DNA from: Acinetobacter nosocomialis
Lineage (GTDB): Bacteria > Pseudomonadota > Gammaproteobacteria > Pseudomonadales > Moraxellaceae
NCBI GenBank assembly: GCA_025736915.1
Contig: CP107049.1
Location: forward strand, 1,054,001 to 1,118,000
Length of the DNA: 64,000 bases
Reading direction: 5' to 3'
The translations under genes were made by a program, and so were the position numbers. Numbering within the stretch: position 1 is the stretch's first letter; every line of letters begins with the position of its first letter. Positions 29,502 through 37,427 of the stretch are shown here, one piece after another. Below the pieces are notes generated by a model. That model did not search any database and was not told where the DNA came from. It was given only the letters and a program-made list of their open reading frames with translations.

Positions 29502-29524
29502 ATAGGTTATGTTATCTCTAAAAT

Positions 29525-31057
29525 TTAACTACCTGTTTTTTTCAACTGCTCATCTATTTCTTGTTTTTTCTTCAAGCGTTCCTCCCAGAATGTCGCATTT
29601 TTAATTCCTAATTTAATAGGGTCAAATGTGTACTCTTTTACTCCAGCTTTTTGTTGTTCTTCGTAATCTTTCAGTGCTTTAATCGTTGGTTTATAAATAA
29701 AGTAAGTGACTACGATACCAATAATATTAATCCATGCCATTAAACCTACACCAATATCACCAATACCCCAGATATAGCCTGTTGCGCTAAGCAAACCATA
29801 GCCTACAGCAAGAATGATTGAACATTTCACAATAAATAATAATGATGGTGATTTTGTAATGTAGCTTAAGTAAGCAAGATTTGTTTCTGCGATATAGTAA
29901 TAAGCTACGATAGTGGTGAAAGCGAAGAAAAATACGGCTAAAGCGACAAAGATCTGACCAAAACTACCAAAAATAGTGCTCACTGCTAATTGCGTAAATG
30001 CTGGTGAACCAATTTCAGTCGATGCGGGAACATTTTGAACAAGGAATTGACCTGCTTCTAAAGCCCCCTGAACATTATATTGGCTTGTCATTAAAATCAT
30101 AAATGCAGTAGCAGAGCAAACAATTATACTATCAAAGTGAATTGAAAAAGATTGTACTAAACCTTGTTGAGCTGGATGTTGAACTTCTGCTGCCGCTGCT
30201 GCGTGTGGACCTGTTCCTTGCCCTGCCTCATTGGCATAAACACCACGTTTTACCCCCCAACCAATTGCAGCACCAAGACCCGCCATTGGAGTAAATGCAT
30301 CTGTAAAAATCAGGCTTAATACTTTTGGAAGATCTGAGATGTTAACCACAACAATGATAACAGCCATGAGGAAATAACCAATTGCCATGAAAGGTACAAC
30401 CAGTTCAGCAAACTGAGCAATTCGTTTAATCCCACCAAATATGAGGATAGCAAGCAAACCAATTACGACAACTAAAGCAACAAGTTTATAAACACCTACA
30501 TCACCAAAAACAATTGCACCTTCACCAGTAATCTGGGTAAAAGCTTTTCCTACTGCATTTGCTTGAATACCCGGTAAAAACAAACCACAAGCAACAATTG
30601 CAGCAATAGCAAATACAATTCCCAACCAACGTTGACCCAATCCTCTGTCAAAATAAAAAGCAGGACCACCACGATATTGTCCCTGATACTCAACTTTATA
30701 AAGTTGACCAAGTGTTGACTCTACATAAGCTGTACCAGCACCAAAGAATGCAACCATCCACATCCAAAAAACTGCACCGGGTCCACCAAAACCAATTGCT
30801 GCTGCAACACCCGCAATATTACCGACACCAATACGACCAGCTAAAGATACTGATAAAGCTTGAAATGATGAGACTCCCTGTTCTGAAGAAGTACCTTTTA
30901 TTAATAGTCTGGCCATTTCTTTAATTTGGCGGACTTGAACAAATCGTGTCAAAATAGAAAAGAATAAGCCGACGCCTAAGCATAAGTAAATCAGCGCCTT
31001 ACTCCATATAATACTATTAACCCAATCAACAATTTCTGCTGCACTCATAGATATCAA
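29525..31057 (-). CDS. AgcS-family alanine/glycine:cation symporter
   Basis: Sodium- or proton-coupled amino acid symporter of 510 aa with about 11 helices. The family signature is visible as GVGNIAGVAAAIGFGGPGAVFWMW near 77-100 and as KRGVYANEAGQGTGPHAAAA near 268. It imports alanine or glycine. It lies next to cycA on the same strand but behind a separate terminator, so the two are neighbours rather than an operon. No regulatory site is clear. Confidence 0.92.
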   Translation of the reverse strand: MISMSAAEIVDWVNSIIWSKALIYLCLGVGLFFSILTRFVQVRQIKEMARLLIKGTSSEQGVSSFQALSVSLAGRIGVGNIAGVAAAIGFGGPGAVFWMWMVAFFGAGTAYVESTLGQLYKVEYQGQYRGGPAFYFDRGLGQRWLGIVFAIAAIVACGLFLPGIQANAVGKAFTQITGEGAIVFGDVGVYKLVALVVVIGLLAILIFGGIKRIAQFAELVVPFMAIGYFLMAVIIVVVNISDLPKVLSLIFTDAFTPMAGLGAAIGWGVKRGVYANEAGQGTGPHAAAAAEVQHPAQQGLVQSFSIHFDSIIVCSATAFMILMTSQYNVQGALEAGQFLVQNVPASTEIGSPAFTQLAVSTIFGSFGQIFVALAVFFFAFTTIVAYYYIAETNLAYLSYITKSPSLLFIVKCSIILAVGYGLLSATGYIWGIGDIGVGLMAWINIIGIVVTYFIYKPTIKALKDYEEQQKAGVKEYTFDPIKLGIKNATFWEERLKKKQEIDEQLKKTGS

Positions 31058-31387
31058 CCTTTGTATTTTTTAAATACAATACTCATATTATTTTGTTCAT
31101 TTTCACTTCAGCAATATCCATGCCATACTTATAATAAACAGTGAGATATACACCTTAGTAAAAATACCTTCCTTGGGGATAGCTTAGATTTTTTATATCC
31201 ACTGAAAACAAACTCTATCTGACTTGTAAAAATCTTATATCGTGTTATTTTTGGTGTCTTTCCCTTATTAGTTCCTTAGAAGATCTCTTCAAATTCCAGA
31301 TTATCTTTTATGAAAATTTTTGGAAAAAGAATGAAAAACCTTCAAAGAACTATATTTATATAATATCGAGCAAAATTTCAATTTTTT
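31058..31387. other. Intergenic region between divergent agcS-type gene and radA
   Basis: A 330-base AT-rich gap carrying the promoters of both flanking genes. A TATAAT on the plus strand (reported separately) is the only clear element. No ORF or hairpin is seen. Confidence 0.5.
31359..31364 (+). promoter_or_regulatory. TATAAT element just upstream of radA
   Basis: A consensus -10 hexamer lies 23 bases before the radA ATG, predicting a leader of about 17 bases. No clear -35 and no Shine-Dalgarno sequence are visible, so translation initiation would be weakly led. Confidence 0.35.
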
Positions 31388-32776
31388 ATGAGTAAAGTCA
31401 AAACTGTTTACCGTTGCGAGCAATGTGGCGCCGATCATCTTAAATGGGCTGGTCAGTGCTCAGAATGTGGTGAATGGAATTCTCTGACTGAAGTCAAACT
31501 CGAGCCAACTACAGCCCATCGCGCTCGTCCTAAAATTGGGGGCTATGCAGGCCAAGTTGCCAATATCACAACACTAAACAAAGTCTCGGTTTCTCATGAA
31601 ACCCGCTTACCTACAGGTATTAGCGAATTTGACCGTGTACTTGGCGGTGGTTTGGTTACAGGTTCTGTTGTCCTCATTGGTGGTGACCCGGGTATTGGTA
31701 AATCGACTATTCTTTTGCAAACCGCAACCCACATGGCAAGTGCAAAAAGCTCTGCACTTTATATTACGGGTGAAGAATCGTTGTCTCAGGTGGCCTTACG
31801 TGCTCAGCGCCTTGACCTGCCGACAGATCAATTAAAAGTCATGGCTGAAACCTGCGTTGAGCGAATCTGTGAAGTTTTAGAGCAAGAAAAACCTGTTGTT
31901 GCAATTTTGGACTCGATTCAAACGCTTTACACAGAAACGCTCCAATCTGCACCAGGTGGTGTCTCACAAATTCGTGAATCTGCTGCGTTATTGACCCGTT
32001 ATGCAAAAAATAGTGGCACGGCGTTATTTATTGTTGGTCACGTGACCAAAGAAGGTGCACTCGCAGGTCCGCGTGTTTTAGAACACATGGTGGACTGTGT
32101 GCTTTATTTTGAAGGCCAATCAGACTCACGCTATCGTATGATTCGTGCTGTGAAAAACCGTTTTGGCGCAGTCAACGAACTTGGCGTATTTGGCATGACC
32201 GATAAAGGTTTACGCGAAGTAGCCAACCCTTCTGCTATTTTCTTAAGTCGTTACGATGAAGCAATTCCCGGTTCAATTGTTATGATTAGTCGTGAAGGTA
32301 CTCGCCCACTTTTAGTTGAAGTTCAAGCTTTAGTTGATGATGCCCAAGGGCAACCACGACGCGTCGCACTTGGTCTTGAACAAAACCGCTTAAATATGTT
32401 GCTTGCTGTCATGCACCGTCATGGTGGTGTACAAACCACAGGGCAAGATGTCTATGTCAACATTGTTGGTGGTTTAAAAATTACTGAAACAGGTTCTGAC
32501 TTAGCTGTTTTACTTGCCTGTGCTTCGAGTTTGCGTACCAAAGCATTACCACAGCAACTTGCAGTTTTTGGTGAAGTTGGACTTTCAGGTGAAATTCGTC
32601 CTGTGCCAAATGGACAAGAACGTTTAAAAGAAGCGGCAAAACATGGCTTTAAATATGTCATTTTACCTAGAGGCAATGCCCCTCAAAAGGCAATTCCGGG
32701 CGTACAAGTTATTGCTGTTGCGCGCTTGCATGAAGCATTGACAGAAGCTATGCAGCTCAGCGATGAATTGACATAA
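31388..32776 (+). CDS. radA: DNA repair protein RadA
   Basis: RecA-like ATPase that processes recombination intermediates by branch migration. The 462-aa protein has the N-terminal zinc finger (Cys10, 13, 24, 27), Walker A GGDPGIGKST near 97, the RadA-specific KNRFG motif near 257, and a C-terminal Lon-protease-like domain (about 285-455). Length is normal. It starts at an ATG with no obvious ribosome site. Confidence 0.97.
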   Translation: MSKVKTVYRCEQCGADHLKWAGQCSECGEWNSLTEVKLEPTTAHRARPKIGGYAGQVANITTLNKVSVSHETRLPTGISEFDRVLGGGLVTGSVVLIGGDPGIGKSTILLQTATHMASAKSSALYITGEESLSQVALRAQRLDLPTDQLKVMAETCVERICEVLEQEKPVVAILDSIQTLYTETLQSAPGGVSQIRESAALLTRYAKNSGTALFIVGHVTKEGALAGPRVLEHMVDCVLYFEGQSDSRYRMIRAVKNRFGAVNELGVFGMTDKGLREVANPSAIFLSRYDEAIPGSIVMISREGTRPLLVEVQALVDDAQGQPRRVALGLEQNRLNMLLAVMHRHGGVQTTGQDVYVNIVGGLKITETGSDLAVLLACASSLRTKALPQQLAVFGEVGLSGEIRPVPNGQERLKEAAKHGFKYVILPRGNAPQKAIPGVQVIAVARLHEALTEAMQLSDELT

Positions 32777-32858
32777 AAAAACATATTTTTATAGTTGAAA
32801 TTTAGTGTAAATGGCTGCATAAATACTATTACAAATTAATTTTAAACAGGAATTTCCT

Positions 32859-33845
32859 ATGGAAGTACACCAGCGCGGCTTGATAACCGGTATTTTAATG
32901 GCTGCTTTGGCAATTTCTCCTCTTGCTGAAGCAAAACGTGCAGGTGGTGGTAAAAGCCACGGCATGGCACGCTCTACCACTTCAAGCCAGTCATATCAAC
33001 AACCTCGTCAAGTGGCTCCAGTTCAACAACCTGCTACAGCACCTCAGAGATCTGGTCCGGGTGTTGGTTCAATGGTTGCAGCTGGTGTAGCTGGTGCTGC
33101 CGTAGGTGCTGTTGCAGCACATGCTTTAGCTGATGACAAACCAACATCAACTGAACAACGTGTAACTCAGCCTGACAACGAGCAACAAGCTGCTCAAGCT
33201 CAACAGCAACAAGAGAAGAAAGGTGGTATCCCAGGTTGGTTATGGGTATTACTTGCTGCTGCTGTTGCCTTTTTTGTATTCCGCAAATTTGGCGGGAAAA
33301 AAAAATTAGCAGCAAATAATCCTTACGCTCCAAACAGCAACGGTCAAAACACATTTGGCCGTTCAGCTGCACCAACGAACTCAAACGACAACACCAATAT
33401 TTTTGGCCAGTCTGTTGGTGGTGGTACAGCAACTCAAGCTCCATTTGGCGGTGCAACAACAAGTAATGGCAACCAGTTACCAGATGGTAGCGAACCTGCT
33501 TCTTTCTTACGTGTGGCTCGTCAGCGTTTTAACCACATTCAGTCAATTAACAGTGCAAGTAACATCGAAGAAATTCGTCGCTACTTAACACCTGAACTTT
33601 ATAACTCTATGTACAACGACATCATGGAGAACCAAGATCAGGACGTTGCAGAGTTTAGTAACTTAAATGCAATGGTTGTAGACAGTGCGACTGAAAATGG
33701 TCAATACATTGTGAGCGTACGCTTTACAGGTACAGTAAGTGAAGATTTAAATAGCTTGCCACAGCCATTTACAGAAATCTGGCACTTTGTAAAACCTGTT
33801 GGCTCTCAGCAAGACTGGGTTGTTGCAGGTATTCAACAAGCTTAA
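32859..33845 (+). CDS. Tim44-like domain protein
   Basis: A 328-aa membrane-anchored protein. An N-terminal signal (about 1-25, ending LAEAKRAGGG) is followed by a Gln/Ser/Ala-rich low-complexity region, a membrane helix near 124-143 (GWLWVLLAAAVAFFVF), another disordered linker, and a C-terminal Tim44-like domain (about 205-328) opening with ASFLRVARQRFNHIQ. Tim44 domains associate with membranes; the function of bacterial versions is not settled. It lies 82 bases after radA and before a terminator. Confidence 0.88.
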   Translation: MEVHQRGLITGILMAALAISPLAEAKRAGGGKSHGMARSTTSSQSYQQPRQVAPVQQPATAPQRSGPGVGSMVAAGVAGAAVGAVAAHALADDKPTSTEQRVTQPDNEQQAAQAQQQQEKKGGIPGWLWVLLAAAVAFFVFRKFGGKKKLAANNPYAPNSNGQNTFGRSAAPTNSNDNTNIFGQSVGGGTATQAPFGGATTSNGNQLPDGSEPASFLRVARQRFNHIQSINSASNIEEIRRYLTPELYNSMYNDIMENQDQDVAEFSNLNAMVVDSATENGQYIVSVRFTGTVSEDLNSLPQPFTEIWHFVKPVGSQQDWVVAGIQQA

Positions 33846-33863
33846 TCTAAATAAGCTTTAAAT

Positions 33864-33890
33864 AAAAAAGCCACAATATGTGGCTTTTTT
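33864..33890. terminator. Bidirectional terminator between the Tim44-like gene and epmA
   Basis: AAAAGCCACA and TGTGGCTTTT form a perfect 10-bp stem with a 3-base loop flanked by A- and T-runs, between convergent genes. Confidence 0.88.
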
Positions 33891-33902
33891 ATTTGCTCGC
33901 GC

Positions 33903-34877
33903 TTAGGCAATTTCAGCTGGAAAAGCGATGACTTTTTCAATTTTAAGTTGTTCGGTTACAACCATGAGTAAACGGTCAATTCCTAAAGCAATTCCTGAAC
34001 ATTCAGGCATATGAGGTAACGCAGCCAACAAGTGCTCATCTAAAGGCATGACGTGAAGCCCCTGCTTGGCGCGCTCTGCATTATCTGCTTCAAAGCGTGA
34101 ACGTAACACGTCTGCATCGAGCAATTCATCGTAAGCATTGGCAAGCTCTAAGCCTTCAATATAAACCTCAAAACGTGCTGCGACCTCTTCACCATCTTCA
34201 TCTACTTTCACTTTCGCCAAAGATGCCATTTCTGGTGGAAAGTCAGTTAAAAAGACAGGTGCATCAAAACCTAAACTTGGCTCAACAAAATGAGAGAACA
34301 ACAAATCCATATAAGCTAAGCGGTCATCACCTAAATCAAGATTTAATCCCACACGATTTGCAGTATCTTTGAGTTGCTTTAAAGTTGCTTGTAACGGGTT
34401 AATGTCCAAGCGGTCCTGAAAGGCATGCTTATAACTCAAAATAAATGGACGAACTTCACCAAAGCGATGCTGCAAACAAGTTTGTAATAAGTCTGCTGTT
34501 TCATGCATTAACGCTTTTAAGTCTAAACCCGGACGGTACCATTCGAGCATGGTAAATTCACTGTTGTGTTTACGCCCGTGTTCATCGTCTCGGAAAACCT
34601 TACAGATTTGATAAATCGGCCCGCTACCACTTGCTAATAAACGCTTCATGGCAAACTCTGGCGAGGTTTGTAAATATTGAGTCTGCAACTTGCCATGAAT
34701 ATGACGCAAAGTCTGAACCGAAGCCAAATGCACATCGGTAACGCCTGCTTGTGAAACGATTGGCGTTTCGACTTCCATGACATCACGTTCTGCAAAGAAC
34801 TGGCGAATTTGGGTATAAAGCTTAGCACGAGCCTTTAAAGCATCAATTGAACAAGTAGGTTGATAACTTAAACTCAT
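33903..34877 (-). CDS. epmA: EF-P beta-lysylation protein EpmA (PoxA/GenX)
   Basis: Truncated class II lysyl-tRNA synthetase paralogue that attaches beta-lysine to elongation factor P, relieving ribosome stalling at polyproline. The 324-aa protein lacks the anticodon-binding domain, has motif 2 with YQICKVFRDDEHGRKHNSEFTMLEWY near 97-122 and motif 3 with CSGIALGIDRLLM near 297. The ATG at 34877 overlaps the pdxB stop (ATGA) and removes nine upstream residues. The coupling to pdxB is positional. Confidence 0.94.
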   Translation of the reverse strand: MSLSYQPTCSIDALKARAKLYTQIRQFFAERDVMEVETPIVSQAGVTDVHLASVQTLRHIHGKLQTQYLQTSPEFAMKRLLASGSGPIYQICKVFRDDEHGRKHNSEFTMLEWYRPGLDLKALMHETADLLQTCLQHRFGEVRPFILSYKHAFQDRLDINPLQATLKQLKDTANRVGLNLDLGDDRLAYMDLLFSHFVEPSLGFDAPVFLTDFPPEMASLAKVKVDEDGEEVAARFEVYIEGLELANAYDELLDADVLRSRFEADNAERAKQGLHVMPLDEHLLAALPHMPECSGIALGIDRLLMVVTEQLKIEKVIAFPAEIA

Positions 34878-35941
34878 GCCTGTGGTCCCCCATGTGCTGC
34901 CCATTCACGGCGCAGCGGATAATTCTTACGTAATAAATCAAATGCTTTTTGCTCTACTTTGCCGTCTTTAACACAGGCACGGATGTTGGCATCATCTTGA
35001 GCAATATCATAAATTTGAGATAGTTTTTGCTTGAGCACTGCCTTTAAATCATGTTCTGAAAAATAGTCTTCGCATGCAGGCAACTGAGTCTCGAAACGTT
35101 TATTGATGTCATATCCAAACTTTTGGCAAAACGCTTCATAAATCATTTGTGTACCGCGTGCCTTACCTTCCAAGCTATAACCTGCAATATGCGGTGTCGC
35201 CAAGGCCAACATATTTAAAAGCTCATCAGATATCACTGGCTCATGTTCAAATACGTCAAGCACGACTTTACGCTGAGTACGTTGAATGTCTTGCATTAAA
35301 GCAGCTTCTTTCACGACCGGACCACGAGCGCTATTAATTAAAATGGTGTAAGGTTGAAGTTGTGCAAAAGTTTGTTCATTGAAAAGATGATATGTCGCAT
35401 GTTCACCGTTTTTGGTGAGCGGCACATGAATGGAAATGGCATTGGCTTGTTGCAATAGGGTTTTAAAGCTTACATTTTCAATTGAATCTAACTGCACATA
35501 GGGGTCGAAGCCAATTACATTCCAACCAAGCAACTGAGCCATATAGGCCAAACGTTTACCCACGTTTCCAAGACCAACGATGCCTAGCGTAAATTTTTCT
35601 TCTTGTTCTAAAAGGTTCACATCTAAATGAAGTAAAGCTGTAATCACATATTCAGCCACGGCTTGTGCGTTACAACCTGCTGCATTGGCCCATGTAATGT
35701 CATGTTTTTCTAAGGCTTGAATATCTAAATGATCGGTTCCGATTGTGGCACTACCCACATATTTTAAAGCGGTGTTTTGAATTAAACTTTCGTTCACTGC
35801 GGTGACTGAGCGAACCAATAAAGCTTCAGCATCTTTTACATCTGCGTGCGTTAAGGTGCGTCCTGCATGGTGTTGAATATCGCCAAATTCTGAAAAAAAG
35901 TAATCGGTAAATGCCAAGTTTTCATCTGCGACGATTTTCAT
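34874..35941 (-). CDS. pdxB: Erythronate-4-phosphate dehydrogenase
   Basis: Oxidises 4-phosphoerythronate in the DXP-dependent route to pyridoxal phosphate; SerC, encoded at 5.2-6.3 kb, takes the next step. The 355-aa protein has the N-terminal MKIVADENLAF, Rossmann motif GIVGLGNVGKRLAYM near 118, the catalytic Arg in NSARGPVV near 205 and the Glu/His region DVFEHEP and ATPHIAGYS near 230-260, plus the PdxB C-terminal dimerisation domain. The ATG at 35941 fits the family start. Its stop overlaps the epmA start. Confidence 0.95.
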   Translation of the reverse strand: MKIVADENLAFTDYFFSEFGDIQHHAGRTLTHADVKDAEALLVRSVTAVNESLIQNTALKYVGSATIGTDHLDIQALEKHDITWANAAGCNAQAVAEYVITALLHLDVNLLEQEEKFTLGIVGLGNVGKRLAYMAQLLGWNVIGFDPYVQLDSIENVSFKTLLQQANAISIHVPLTKNGEHATYHLFNEQTFAQLQPYTILINSARGPVVKEAALMQDIQRTQRKVVLDVFEHEPVISDELLNMLALATPHIAGYSLEGKARGTQMIYEAFCQKFGYDINKRFETQLPACEDYFSEHDLKAVLKQKLSQIYDIAQDDANIRACVKDGKVEQKAFDLLRKNYPLRREWAAHGGPQA

Positions 35942-36045
35942 TGTCTGCAACTCATAGCTTATAAAAACGTTATTATCCTTTGAGTTGTAGCAAAGCACAA
36001 TGTTCAGGGCATTAAATTACAACAAGGTTTCTAAGGTTAGTTCAC

Positions 36046-36438
36046 CTACAAACCACCACCAAAATAAAAATAAGCCATCACCGCAAGAGTGAGCCACATT
36101 AAAATAATAAGTACAGCAACCAAATAATTTCGTGGCCCTTTTTCATGTTCTTCTAGCCATTCATTAGCTTGCTGTTCCGCATCGAAAATAACCTGTTGAG
36201 GCGTAAAACGAAGCGCTAACCAAATAAGTATCGGTAAAATGATGGCATCGTCTACAAAGCCTAATATAGGAATAAAATCTGGAATTAAGTCGATGGGACT
36301 AAAAGCATAAGCCACAGCCACGACCGCAATAACTTTAGGTAACCACGGCATTTGAGGATGCCTTGATGCAAACCAAAGCATAATAATTTGTTTTTTTAGA
36401 CGTTTTGCCCATTCTTTTATTGATTGTACCCAAGACAT
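36046..36438 (-). CDS. YkvA/DUF1232 membrane protein
   Basis: A 130-aa protein with the DUF1232 core PWLPKVIAVVAVAYAFSPIDLIPDFIP near 32-58, followed by GFVDDAIILP, and a C-terminal membrane helix (about 105-126). DUF1232 proteins have no settled function. It lies alone between pdxB and fdhD. Confidence 0.85.
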   Translation of the reverse strand: MSWVQSIKEWAKRLKKQIIMLWFASRHPQMPWLPKVIAVVAVAYAFSPIDLIPDFIPILGFVDDAIILPILIWLALRFTPQQVIFDAEQQANEWLEEHEKGPRNYLVAVLIILMWLTLAVMAYFYFGGGL

Positions 36439-36557
36439 TTGGACAGACTCTGAACCTTTAGAGTTTTATAATAATCTATAAAATCTATCCTTAGCTTAAA
36501 AGCAACAGAAATGTCAGATGATCTTCGTTTTAAGCCCATCATATTGAACGATATATT

Positions 36558-37349
36558 TTAAATTTCTGTATATAAAACAAACCTGTCTCCCCTACAGAAA
36601 CTTGCCAATGTGAGGCCAGATTGTTTGGCTAAGTGAATGGCCATACTGGTCGGTGCTGAAATTGAAGCGAGTAAGCTAATATTCAACTGGGCACATTTTC
36701 GTATCAGTTCATAACTTGCCCGACTGGTCATCACCACAAAACCTAAACTGGTGTCGTAGTTTTCTTGCGCCAAATAACCAATTAGTTTGTCTAAGGCATT
36801 ATGGCGGCCAACATCTTCAAATAATGCCACGATTTGACCATCAACCACCCACGCTGCGGCATGTGCGCCACCTGTTAAAGCGGTAATTTCTTGCTGGGCT
36901 TTTAAATGGGAAATGGCACTCGGAATTTGCTCAAGCCAATTTTTTGATGCATGCGTTGTAATTTTCGGAACATCTAACTGAAACTGCTCTAAGCTCTCAA
37001 TTCCACATAAGCCACAGCCTGTACGACCTACCATCATACGGCGGTGTTCTTTTAATGCGGCAAATGCTCTCGATGAAATGGTCATTTCCACCGTAATGCC
37101 CAATTCATTTTGATGTACATCAAGTGCATATAGCTCTTTTAAACTGGTCAAAATACCTTCTGAGAGACTAAAACCTTTGGCAAATAATTCGACATCGGTT
37201 GGTGTCGCCATCATCACCGCATGTGAAATACCGTTATACACCAAGGCGATTGGGTACTCTTGCACAATATGATCTAAAACATTTTCAGATTCGGTTTTGT
37301 TAAACCGCTGTACTTGTAATGTTTCAACCCCATAAGAATGTGGTGTCAA
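36558..37349 (-). CDS. fdhD: Formate dehydrogenase accessory sulfurtransferase FdhD
   Basis: Transfers sulfur from IscS to the molybdenum cofactor of formate dehydrogenases. The 263-aa protein carries the active Cys pair in GRTGCGLCGIESL near 110-122 and the conserved EDVGRHNALDK motif near 178. The molybdopterin oxidoreductase it probably serves is encoded 78 bases upstream on the same strand, though a terminator-like hairpin lies between them. Confidence 0.95.
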   Translation of the reverse strand: MTPHSYGVETLQVQRFNKTESENVLDHIVQEYPIALVYNGISHAVMMATPTDVELFAKGFSLSEGILTSLKELYALDVHQNELGITVEMTISSRAFAALKEHRRMMVGRTGCGLCGIESLEQFQLDVPKITTHASKNWLEQIPSAISHLKAQQEITALTGGAHAAAWVVDGQIVALFEDVGRHNALDKLIGYLAQENYDTSLGFVVMTSRASYELIRKCAQLNISLLASISAPTSMAIHLAKQSGLTLASFCRGDRFVLYTEI

Positions 37350-37368
37350 AATTATTTCCTTTATTTCA

Positions 37369-37395
37369 AAATGGCGCTTGTTTAGAGCGCCATTT
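37369..37395 (-). terminator. Terminator-like hairpin between the molybdopterin oxidoreductase gene and fdhD
   Basis: AAATGGCGCT and AGCGCCATTT form a perfect 10-bp stem with a 7-base loop. Only a short T-rich stretch follows on the minus strand, so readthrough into fdhD is possible. Confidence 0.6.
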
Positions 37396-37427
37396 ATTTG
37401 AATTACATTTTAAATATCGTCTTAGAT

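Noticed and set aside
33034..33462. A Gln/His/Leu-rich open frame opposite the Tim44-like gene
   Set aside because: It is an antisense shadow created by the Gln/Ala-rich codons of the real gene.
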